Shown here piece after piece: positions 16,584 through 24,625 of a stretch of 64,000 bases of DNA. A program made the position numbers and the translations under genes. Under the pieces are notes generated by a model that worked only from the letters and a program-made list of their open reading frames with translations, was not told where the DNA came from and did no database searches. The DNA is from Gammaproteobacteria bacterium (GTDB taxonomy: Bacteria; Pseudomonadota; Gammaproteobacteria; Pseudomonadales; Halieaceae). Position 1 is the first letter of the stretch, and every line of letters starts with the position of its first letter. The DNA lies in assembly GCA_030427085.1 (NCBI GenBank), contig JAUHXH010000003.1:124001-188000 (forward strand). Direction: 5' to 3'.

Positions 16584-18476
16584 GTGACAAAACTCACCAA
16601 GCCTTTCTTTGCCCTGTTACTGGCAGTTGGCCTGTTATCCTCCTGCAAAATTGTTCTTCAACTACCCGACGGTGGCGGCATTGAATCTGCCAGTGGCACC
16701 AACGATTGCACCAGCAGCGAATGCATCATCGAGTGGGACGGTAGTGAGCCTTTTGTCGACACCTTTACGGCAATACCGCCAGCGGACAGCTACTTCATCG
16801 AATGGCAAAAGGCCCATGGCTATCTTTGTGGCGGGTCGGTCATTCCCTGTGACTTGAACCTGCCCGCAACGCCTGCCGCCGCGGGAGATACCACCGTCCA
16901 TCTGCAGCCGGTATTCGGGCGTCTCGACGCCGAGCGCTCGCCAGCACCCACTGCACCAGCAGCATCCGACGCCACCTACGCCAAGGCCTGGACGCCCTCT
17001 CGCGTGGACGATTGCGCCGTATCCGAAAACGTCTCCCCAACGCTGGCGCCCGTTAGCGAAGCGCTGGGCGGCATCGATTTCGAACGCCGTCTCTACGAGC
17101 CGTCGATCGTGTACACCGATGAAACCTTCACTATGATGCTGCGCCGGGAGTGGCCCGCTGCAACGATGACATTACAGGAAGCAGTCAACGATATTGCTAC
17201 CTTCTATGCCGCGGACGGTGCCGACACGGTAATACTCTACGACGACGGTACGCACGGTGACGTAACGGCGGGCGACAGCGTCTACACGCGTTCCTGCCTG
17301 GCCGTGGACACCGACTTCCTCGGCATCCCCAACCGCGATTTTGAAGTTTCCTACGACCTGTTTTACGGCGACCCGGCGCTGCGTGGCAGTGAAACTGTAA
17401 CCAGGGTCTCCAAAGCAGTACGCATGAATGACGCCGGCATCTTTATCACGCTCGGCGACGCCTACACCTCCGCCATGGGCCGCGGCAGGCACTGGGAAAT
17501 CTTCAACCCGGGCAGTTGCGACTCCTGTCAGCGGGCCTGGCACCACTTTGGCGACATCTTTGACTTCTTCGTGCTGTCCCCCCGAGAAGCCTTTGGCGGA
17601 CAGGGGTACACCCGCGTTCACGATTTCATCAGCGGCACTGGCCACGCCCCTCCATTCCCTCAAGGGGCCTACTGGCCTCACCCCATGGACGACGGCAAGG
17701 AGCACCCGGAATACATCGGTATGGTTTACTCCGGCTGGCCCCTCGGTGGCGGCGGCATCTCTCACGAACTGGCGCACGGCCTGCTGGGCATCAATACCAT
17801 TGACTTTCCAGCACCCGGTGAAGGTCAGTGGAATGCCGGCGACGGCGCTCATATCGACGGCACATCCACTTTAACGGGTAACTTGCAGGGGCCGATTTGG
17901 GACCCGATCCGGGGCTTCCCGATCCCGGTAAAGATCGACGACGGCAGCAGCCCCAATGACTGGGAACTGCCCGAGGCCGCCTTTGCCGTGGATGAAGCGG
18001 GTAACGTTTCCCTGATTCCCGCCACCACTGCCACCCTGCAATGGGCGGACATTTTCCTCTACATGATGGGCCTGATGGACGCGAGTGAAGCCACCCAGCG
18101 TTACTACAAGGTGGTGAACCCACAGCTTGAGGATTGTCGCAACACCGATTATGCCTACATCTGTTCCGGCACCCGCGTGGAAGCCGAAGAATTGGTAGAG
18201 TTCGGGGTAGCCGAACTGATCGAACGCTATGGCCCCTGGGGTAGCAGCGTCAGCAGTTTTAACCCCAAGCTACTGAAAGTGGGCATGCTGCAGGCGTCTG
18301 ACCGAATGCACACCGACGCCGAAATCACGCTGTACAGCCGAGTGAACCGGCAACTGGCCAGTACGTCACTCAAGTCTGCGAGCGCCGCAGAAGATGCCTT
18401 GTGGTACTGGTCGACCGGCGGGCGGTCACAATTTCAGATCGACTTCAGGAATTACCTGCTGCCAGCCGCCAACTAA
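16584..18476 (+). CDS. Putative zinc-metallopeptidase lipoprotein with repeat and anchor-X-type domains
   Basis: A 630-residue lipoprotein (signal ending L-L-S-S-C) starting at GTG 16584; a TTG 39 bases upstream is possible but would bury the signal. After the Cys comes a cysteine-rich domain of about 85 residues. It resembles the bacterial repeat domain of the G-x-I-x-S-x-x-G...C...C type and is shared with the lipoprotein at 29174-30292. The middle has D-D-G-T-H-G-D-V-T-A-G-D-S-V-Y, typical of choice-of-anchor-X-like sandwich domains. The second half holds H394-E-L-A-H398, a zinc-peptidase HExxH motif. I cannot place it in a named peptidase family, and the third metal ligand is not obvious. 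Confidence 0.75.
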   Translation: MTKLTKPFFALLLAVGLLSSCKIVLQLPDGGGIESASGTNDCTSSECIIEWDGSEPFVDTFTAIPPADSYFIEWQKAHGYLCGGSVIPCDLNLPATPAAAGDTTVHLQPVFGRLDAERSPAPTAPAASDATYAKAWTPSRVDDCAVSENVSPTLAPVSEALGGIDFERRLYEPSIVYTDETFTMMLRREWPAATMTLQEAVNDIATFYAADGADTVILYDDGTHGDVTAGDSVYTRSCLAVDTDFLGIPNRDFEVSYDLFYGDPALRGSETVTRVSKAVRMNDAGIFITLGDAYTSAMGRGRHWEIFNPGSCDSCQRAWHHFGDIFDFFVLSPREAFGGQGYTRVHDFISGTGHAPPFPQGAYWPHPMDDGKEHPEYIGMVYSGWPLGGGGISHELAHGLLGINTIDFPAPGEGQWNAGDGAHIDGTSTLTGNLQGPIWDPIRGFPIPVKIDDGSSPNDWELPEAAFAVDEAGNVSLIPATTATLQWADIFLYMMGLMDASEATQRYYKVVNPQLEDCRNTDYAYICSGTRVEAEELVEFGVAELIERYGPWGSSVSSFNPKLLKVGMLQASDRMHTDAEITLYSRVNRQLASTSLKSASAAEDALWYWSTGGRSQFQIDFRNYLLPAAN

Positions 18477-19672
18477 TCGGTAGCGCTTACCGCCTCGCGG
18501 CGACGCGCCCACACCATACAGGCCACACTCATCGCCGCACACGCGGCGATGCAGCACACCACACTCAACAGGGATTCCGGCAGGAAAGTACTGAGCGCAG
18601 AAGCCGTGCCCCCCAATCCAAATTGGGTCGTGCCCATTACCGCGGCCGCGGAGGCCGCGCTACGCGGGAAGGGCTCCAGGTAACAGGCCTGGATGTTGGG
18701 ACTGATCGCGCCTAGCGTACCGGCGTACAGCATCATCGCCGGGAGGAAGCCAAACACCGGCCAATCCAGCACCGTCGCCAGTAGTAACAACACCGCCGCA
18801 ATAGCCTGCAGGCAATTAGCGGTAAAGATGATTGGGCGCGGCGGTAAACGGTTCAGCAACAGGCGATTGAGCAGCACCGCAGCGAACATGGCGAAGATAT
18901 TGCAGGCGAACAGCAGGGTGAACATACCGCGCGTCTGTTCAAAATGGCCCTGGTAGATGAATGAAGCGTGGGTTACGAACAGGATCAGCCCGCCGAAAGA
19001 GGCGGTTTGCCACAGAATGTAGGGGAGCGCTGTCGGGGTTTTGATAACGCTGGCGTAGCGTGCAATGAAACTGGTGCCGTCGTGAGCGGGCCTCGGTCTA
19101 CGCGGCCCCCGGAATACTGTCAGCATCAGCAGGGGCAACAAGCCCAGGGCATAGCCACCCAGATAAACAAAAATCAGCCCCCAACTACCCACTTCCAGTA
19201 GAGCGGCACCAATCGCGGGCGCGATGGCCGGCGCCACGATAGACACCATACCGATCATCGAAAACAACTTGGCGGCCTGTACCCCCTGCACCTGATCACG
19301 AACGATGGCGGGAATGGACACCCCGATCCAGCCGCCGCCAATGGATTGCACAAAGCGCCCCGCCAACAAATGTTGCAGATCATCAATCTGGGCGAGATAA
19401 AACGAGGACAGTGCGAATATCCACAAACCGGTCACCAGGATCCGGCGGCGACCATAACGATCGGACAAGGCCCCACCCGTTAGCTGGCCCACAGCAAAGC
19501 CCAGCATGTAGATGGAGATACTCAGCGACACCTGATGGATGGTTACACCGAGTTCGCCGGCGATCAGTGGGAAGGCCGGTAGATAGGTGTCGATCGCAAA
19601 GGGGCCGAGCATCATGGTGAAGCCCAGCACCAGCACGACGGACAGTGGCATTGCAGGTTTTTCGCTGGTCAA
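18473..19672 (-). CDS. Bcr/CflA-family drug-efflux transporter (MFS)
   Basis: A 399-residue, 12-helix major facilitator of the Bcr/CflA subgroup, which exports compounds such as bicyclomycin or chloramphenicol; the real substrate is unknown. Landmarks are the D-T-Y-L-P-A-F-P segment in helix 1, the G-x-L-S-D-R-Y-G-R-R-R motif A, and R-F-V-Q-S-I-G motif. The TTG at 19672 is preferred because GGAAGGG lies about 8 bases before it, while the ATG at 19651 has no ribosome site. Its 3' end overlaps the convergent metallopeptidase gene by four bases. Confidence 0.9.
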   Translation of the reverse strand: MTSEKPAMPLSVVLVLGFTMMLGPFAIDTYLPAFPLIAGELGVTIHQVSLSISIYMLGFAVGQLTGGALSDRYGRRRILVTGLWIFALSSFYLAQIDDLQHLLAGRFVQSIGGGWIGVSIPAIVRDQVQGVQAAKLFSMIGMVSIVAPAIAPAIGAALLEVGSWGLIFVYLGGYALGLLPLLMLTVFRGPRRPRPAHDGTSFIARYASVIKTPTALPYILWQTASFGGLILFVTHASFIYQGHFEQTRGMFTLLFACNIFAMFAAVLLNRLLLNRLPPRPIIFTANCLQAIAAVLLLLATVLDWPVFGFLPAMMLYAGTLGAISPNIQACYLEPFPRSAASAAAVMGTTQFGLGGTASALSTFLPESLLSVVCCIAACAAMSVACMVWARRREAVSATD

Positions 19673-19702
19673 ATCGATAGCCCTTCCGAGACTTCTGGCA
19701 AC

Positions 19703-20083
19703 TCAGCCCTGTTTGCCAGACTCACGATCACCTGACTCGCGTTCCCGATGCGCCTGAACTACTTCGCGCGACTTCTCCGCTGCCATTCGACCGACAGTTT
19801 CGATGGCCTCATCCACGGTGTAATTGCCCTTCTCCCTGTGTTCATCAAACAGATTGATCAGGCGATCCGAGCGCCGCCCCAGCCACATCAGCTTGATGTA
19901 ATAGCTGTCTTCCAGTTGAGGGCGACGCAACGCATCCAGAACAAACACCAACACACTGACCGGGCTCATAACCAGATCTCGCAGTGCATCGGCGGCCAGT
20001 TTTATCTGGAATACAATCAGGTGCCGTAGGGTCTGCAGGAAGGTGACCTGCGCTTTGGAGTCCTGGGGGGCTTTGAAAAACAT
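19703..20083 (-). CDS. Uncharacterised helical protein
   Basis: A 126-residue protein I do not recognise. The ATG at 20083 has AAGGG nine bases upstream and is preferred over the longer frame. It has no signal peptide. A moderately hydrophobic segment (residues about 38-52, LVMSPVSVLVFVLDAL) could touch or cross the membrane, followed by a Y-Y-I-K-L-M-W-L-G-R-R-S-D-R-L-I-N-L-F-D segment and a charged C-terminal helix rich in Glu, Arg and Lys. It sits 30 bases upstream of the efflux gene on the same strand, so the two may be co-transcribed. Confidence 0.65.
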   Translation of the reverse strand: MFFKAPQDSKAQVTFLQTLRHLIVFQIKLAADALRDLVMSPVSVLVFVLDALRRPQLEDSYYIKLMWLGRRSDRLINLFDEHREKGNYTVDEAIETVGRMAAEKSREVVQAHRERESGDRESGKQG

Positions 20084-20257
20084 TTGAGCAACCCTTGTTG
20101 GCTGGCGAAATTGGAAGTGTGAAGCATACCGAAATCGCAACCACTGTACCCGCTAGCGAGCTTCACGAACAGCTTGCCGGGGATGGCTGACTTGAACTAT
20201 CGCGTTGGGGGGGGCGAGAAATTGGGGCCACGTATTGTCAGCCCCCAGAGCAGTACC

Positions 20258-21115
20258 TTATACCAACTTGAAATCAACTCCGGTTACCGCGATGGTCTCA
20301 CCGACGCGGGAGCGGTCTCTTGCGAGCACATCCAGCGTGAGCACGCCGCGGCGCTCGTCCATGGGAGACTCAAAACGCATGTAGCGGCTCTTGTAAGGTA
20401 CGGTGAAGTTTTCCTGGAAGGTCACGATATTGGACTCGTTGTCCAATTCGGCGTTGAAAATGTATGCGACCAGCGTTGCCACGGCCGCCGGATTATCGAT
20501 CACGACGTCACATCCCATGACATCCTGAATAACACTGCTTTCGGGATAATCAATGGATGAATCATAACCCCACCATTTGTCGAGTGGCGTATAGTCGAAT
20601 GCCTCAAGGGAAGTGCCAAACATTTCGGTGGCGAGCGTGATCATCTGGCTGGTCCGGAACTGGCGGTCAACCTCTAGTTTGATCTTCATTTTGTAGAGGC
20701 GCTCTCGGAGCACCTTGGGGTTAAAGGATTGGAACACGATTTTGGATACGCCTGGACCACCTCTTTCCGCCACAAACGCATCAATAGATGGCCGCAGGTT
20801 CGGCCCCAGTGGCGCTACCACCTCAAGAACCGTTTTTCCGATGATGACCATGGCCGTGGTGAAGCCCAGATTGGTAAGTTCCTTCTTGGGCTGTGAATCC
20901 AGATCCAGCTTCTCCTTTAATTCCGCCAGCATGGCATCCATGGCCGCGTCATCTTTGGTGGGAATGACGTAATGGCGCAGAATATGTGTCAGATCAGCCG
21001 ATGTGTCCTGCGTATCCTGCGCGTTGGCAGCCGCACTGGCACGACCCGCCATACCCGTGCCGGCCAGTGAGGCGAAAAATGCGGTTAGCAAAGCATTGCG
21101 ACGACTTATTTCCAT
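20258..21115 (-). CDS. Exported VOC/glyoxalase-like protein with Tat-type signal
   Basis: A 285-residue protein with an N-terminal S-R-R-N-A-L-L twin-arginine-like signal and A-S-A-A cleavage region near residue 29. The first module has the layout of vicinal-oxygen-chelate proteins such as methylmalonyl-CoA epimerase: a His early (ILRHYVIP), then V-L-E-V-V-A-P-L-G-P, then a-F-V-A-E-R-G-G-P-G-V-S-K-I-V-F. A second, weaker module follows. VOC enzymes are normally cytosolic, so an exported one is unusual. It lies 59 bases downstream of the TonB receptor on the same strand, which suggests a shared job in processing or sensing the imported compound. Function is unproven. Confidence 0.65.
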   Translation of the reverse strand: MEISRRNALLTAFFASLAGTGMAGRASAAANAQDTQDTSADLTHILRHYVIPTKDDAAMDAMLAELKEKLDLDSQPKKELTNLGFTTAMVIIGKTVLEVVAPLGPNLRPSIDAFVAERGGPGVSKIVFQSFNPKVLRERLYKMKIKLEVDRQFRTSQMITLATEMFGTSLEAFDYTPLDKWWGYDSSIDYPESSVIQDVMGCDVVIDNPAAVATLVAYIFNAELDNESNIVTFQENFTVPYKSRYMRFESPMDERRGVLTLDVLARDRSRVGETIAVTGVDFKLV

Positions 21116-21174
21116 AATGTTTTTTCTCCTGAACGCGTATCACGTTACCAATTCAAGTCTTACTGCCTTTCCAC

Positions 21175-23367
21175 TCAACCGCCAAAGGACATCACCAGGT
21201 CTACACCGTAGAATCGGGGAGCACCCATGTTTGAGTATTCATCCCCGAAGATCGCGCTGGCTCGGTCACGGTACTCCTCGTCAGTCAGGTTTTTACCCCA
21301 AAGAGATACAGAGTACCGACCATCAGGTGAGGCATAGCTCAGCCTCGCTCCTAACAAGCCGTAATCATCTTCTGTATTGGTGTTATTCACGGACCAATAG
21401 ATTTCGTCCTGCCAACGATAGTCGACCATAAAGCTCAAATCCCACGGACCGACCTGAGGAATTTCATACTCGGTACCCACATAGAATTGCACCTCTGGCG
21501 TTCTGTGCATTGTGTTCCCGCTAAAGTCACGCCCCAGTCCGTCGATATAATCGACGTATTCTGTATCCATGTAGGAACCCGAGAACCAGATCGAGAAGTT
21601 CTCCGTCAGCACCGCCTGCGTCTCAACTTCTACACCCGTAATTTGCGCGTCTCCGGCATTGGAGACTACGAGACAAACACACAGGGCATAAACTTGCAGG
21701 ACCTGCAGATCTTCATAATCCACATGGAATGCCGCCACATTGGCACGGAATCGATTGTCAAACCATTCAGTTTTCGCACCGATTTCATAACTCCACGCCA
21801 CTTCAGGCTCAAACTCGGTACGGGCAGTAGCTTCCGATGCAGGCTTGCCCTGCCAACCGCCGCCCTTGAAACCGTTGTTGGCAGAAGCATAGAGAAACAC
21901 GTCATCCGAAACCTGCCAGTTGATATCAAACTTGGGCGTAACCCGATCCCAACTCTCCGACATATTCTGCGTGGGGTACGAGGTCAGGATGTTAGGGGCA
22001 CCCGAACCCCCGCCAATCGGGATAACTGTCCCCGTAGTTTCGTACTCTTTGTCATCCACGGTGTAACGCGCGCCAGCGGTCAGGCTAATCGTATCGGTAA
22101 GCTGCCAGCTCGCCTGACCGAAAACGCCGAAGTTTACGGTTTCATTGATATTCAGATAGTGATAATTGACCGCGGGGCCACCCAGCCAGAACGGACCAGA
22201 GAAATTATCGTCGTCGCTTTGGGTTTGCTCGTTCAGGTAATACAGGCCCGCAATCCATGTGAGCCGCCCCTCATCAGTGGATGCAAAGCGGAGCTCCTGG
22301 CTGAATGCTTCGTAATCTTCATTGAACACCAGATAGGATGCAGCCGATGCAGGTGGTACGGGTGCCGAAAACTGGTCCAGAATATTCGTGGAATCGGCCT
22401 TCCGGTAGCCTGTTAGCGACGTAACTGTACCGGCGCCAAGCTCCCAGTTTATCTCGGCAGAGGTTCCCCACACATCGCGGTCGTGCCCCTGTTTATTGAC
22501 GTTGTAAATTTTGCGCACATCATCATCCGGATACCAGGAAGACACTCCTCCATTACCCGGTGTGAAGGGGTCGTCAAATGCGCGCCGCCCCTTGCCATCG
22601 CCATCGTCGTGGGAAAGGTCCGCTCTGACCAACACCTCCAGAGTTTCCCAGCCGTCGAATAGCAATTGTCCGCGTAATGCATACGCACTCCACGTTTCAA
22701 TCTCCTCGTCCAGGTACGCGTTGTAGCCATAGCCCTCACGCCGATCCCGGTAGTGTGCGCTTAAGCGGCCAGCCATGCCGTCGGTCAACGAACCGTTGAC
22801 ATGGCCACTTACCAGGCTTGATTGGTAGTTACCATACCCAAGCCTGATTCGCGAAGACGACTCGTGCTCGGGCTGTGCTGTGTGCACACTGATGGCACCG
22901 CCAACCACATTCTTTCCAAACAAGGTGCCCTGGGGGCCCCGCAGGACTTCAATGCGATCTATATCGAAAAAGTCCATGGTCGCAACGCCCATCCGACCGA
23001 TGTAAATCTCGTCCATGAAGGTTGCTACGGAGGGGTCAACAGAAGCACCAAACTCACCGATGGTACCAATGCCCCGGATGCTCAACTCCTGGCTAACCGG
23101 CGTTGATTGTTGAAACATCAGGCCGGGGGCACGATTAGCCAGATCCGACACATCATAGGCCTGAATATCTTCAAGGCTTTTAGCATTGAAAGCAGTCACC
23201 GCGACAGGAACGACCTGGAGATTTTCAGAGCGTTTTTGCGCGCGCACGATCACTTCTTCTATTTTCGCCGCCCCTTGCGCCAGCGCCGGACTGCCGGGGT
23301 AAAGGAGATTTGCAATAACGATTGCACTGAGGGTTGTCCCGAATTTGTAATTGCTTTGTCTTTTCAT
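21175..23367 (-). CDS. TonB-dependent outer-membrane receptor
   Basis: A 730-residue outer-membrane channel for an unknown ligand. It has a signal peptide, a V-I-V-R-A-Q-K-R-S-E-N-L-Q TonB-box-like region (EEVIV), a plug domain with the L-S-I-R-G-I-G and R-G-P-Q-G-T-L-F-G-K-N segments, a 22-strand barrel rich in aromatic strands, and a terminal G-V-D-L-V-M-S-F strand ending in G-G. The ATG at 23367 is preceded by GGTGGG; a GTG nine bases earlier is less likely. It belongs to the large sphingomonad/Halieaceae group of receptors often used for steroids, terpenoids or aromatic compounds. It is followed by the exported VOC-like gene and preceded by an AraC regulator. Confidence 0.94.
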   Translation of the reverse strand: MKRQSNYKFGTTLSAIVIANLLYPGSPALAQGAAKIEEVIVRAQKRSENLQVVPVAVTAFNAKSLEDIQAYDVSDLANRAPGLMFQQSTPVSQELSIRGIGTIGEFGASVDPSVATFMDEIYIGRMGVATMDFFDIDRIEVLRGPQGTLFGKNVVGGAISVHTAQPEHESSSRIRLGYGNYQSSLVSGHVNGSLTDGMAGRLSAHYRDRREGYGYNAYLDEEIETWSAYALRGQLLFDGWETLEVLVRADLSHDDGDGKGRRAFDDPFTPGNGGVSSWYPDDDVRKIYNVNKQGHDRDVWGTSAEINWELGAGTVTSLTGYRKADSTNILDQFSAPVPPASAASYLVFNEDYEAFSQELRFASTDEGRLTWIAGLYYLNEQTQSDDDNFSGPFWLGGPAVNYHYLNINETVNFGVFGQASWQLTDTISLTAGARYTVDDKEYETTGTVIPIGGGSGAPNILTSYPTQNMSESWDRVTPKFDINWQVSDDVFLYASANNGFKGGGWQGKPASEATARTEFEPEVAWSYEIGAKTEWFDNRFRANVAAFHVDYEDLQVLQVYALCVCLVVSNAGDAQITGVEVETQAVLTENFSIWFSGSYMDTEYVDYIDGLGRDFSGNTMHRTPEVQFYVGTEYEIPQVGPWDLSFMVDYRWQDEIYWSVNNTNTEDDYGLLGARLSYASPDGRYSVSLWGKNLTDEEYRDRASAIFGDEYSNMGAPRFYGVDLVMSFGG

Positions 23368-23587
23368 TGTTCCCACCGAGTTATGTTTATTCAGATATGT
23401 GCTACAGGGCTAAAAACTGCCTCAAATACATTTATTGGGCTTAGAAGCTTTCATAAATAGACTTACAGGCGCAACCATAACGCCGCCTCACACCCCGAAA
23501 CAGTGCGAAAGGTGACGTTAATTCGTGCAATTAGTGCCAGCAGGGCCGATATGCCCGAAATCGAGGCTACTTCGATCGCAGTGTGGC

Positions 23588-24613
23588 TTAGCCCTGCCCC
23601 GGATCGAACTGCTCGCGGAAGTCGCTCGGTGTAGAACCAGTCCAACCCTTGAAGGCACGGGCAAAGACAGAGGAGTCAGAGAAACCCAATTTCTCGGCCA
23701 CCTCGACTACCGAATAGGAATGGCGTACCAGTAACCCGATCGCTCGGTCCCGGCGAACCAGGTCTTTGATGCGCTGATAGGATGTCCCCTCATCATTGAG
23801 TCTTCGAATCATCGTGCGCCGCGTGGTGTGCAACATCGCCGCAGCCTCATCAACGGTGGGCAATCCTTTCCCAATATGCTTGCCCAACAATTGCTCTAGC
23901 TCCGAGGACAAACTGAAATCTGTCCTGGGCCGGAAAAAGAACTCCCGAGGACAGCCTTGAATATAGCGTTTAAGTGCTGCACGTTGCCGGCGTGGTTCAC
24001 AGTCCAGAAAGCGTCGGGGAAAGGTAAAACCGAGATAGGGTGCATTGAAACGGTGGGCCGCCGGAAAAAGATAACTGTACTCCCCTACCTGTATCGGTGG
24101 CGGATAATTGAATGCGACCTCATTCAAGGTAATGCTCTCGGCTATCAGCCAGGACGAAAACCGGTGGTAGGCCATCAGCAGAATTTCCGCCAATAGATGA
24201 GAGGGATCCTTTTCCGGAGCCATCAAGTGAATCTTCAGACAGGCCTCGCGCTCGTCAGCATCGATTTCAAGTCGATAGGCACCGTCGATCATCGTCATGA
24301 AGTGACCGGCGGTGCTGAGCGCCCGGGCTAGATTCGGCTCCTGAACCGCCAGCTTTCCCACCAGGTAAAAACTACCTCTTGGCAAGACTTTGTCGGCCAA
24401 CGCCATGGCCTCATCCTGCAGTTCGAGCGTCAGGCGTTGAATCACCCGTGCCAGGCCATCTGCGCCAACACGACGGTCTGGCTGATCGACGATTCCCGGG
24501 TCTATCCCAGCCTGGAAAAGCACCTCGTCTGCATTCAGGCCACAGCGCACAAGATGGCGGTAGTACTCGCTGATATAAAAATTAGACGCTGTTGAGGCTG
24601 TGCCACTATCCAT
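23588..24613 (-). CDS. AraC-family transcriptional regulator
   Basis: A 341-residue regulator with an arabinose-binding-like N-terminal sensing region (residues about 15-200; the type with C-G-L-N-A-D-E-V-L-x-x-A-G-I-D) and two helix-turn-helix motifs at the C-terminus. These end in the AraC signature V-A-E-K-L-G-F-S-D-S-S-V-F-A-R-A-F-K-x-W-x-G-x-T-P-S-D-F-R. Same strand and immediately upstream of the TonB receptor, with a 220-base gap, so it is the likely controller of that receptor and the VOC-like gene. No signal peptide. Confidence 0.92.
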   Translation of the reverse strand: MDSGTASTASNFYISEYYRHLVRCGLNADEVLFQAGIDPGIVDQPDRRVGADGLARVIQRLTLELQDEAMALADKVLPRGSFYLVGKLAVQEPNLARALSTAGHFMTMIDGAYRLEIDADEREACLKIHLMAPEKDPSHLLAEILLMAYHRFSSWLIAESITLNEVAFNYPPPIQVGEYSYLFPAAHRFNAPYLGFTFPRRFLDCEPRRQRAALKRYIQGCPREFFFRPRTDFSLSSELEQLLGKHIGKGLPTVDEAAAMLHTTRRTMIRRLNDEGTSYQRIKDLVRRDRAIGLLVRHSYSVVEVAEKLGFSDSSVFARAFKGWTGSTPSDFREQFDPGQG

Positions 24614-24625
24614 TACATCAATCGA

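Noticed and set aside
17172-17852. A 226-codon minus-strand frame over the metallopeptidase gene.
   Set aside because: Antisense of a well-supported lipoprotein gene; no ribosome site or domain.
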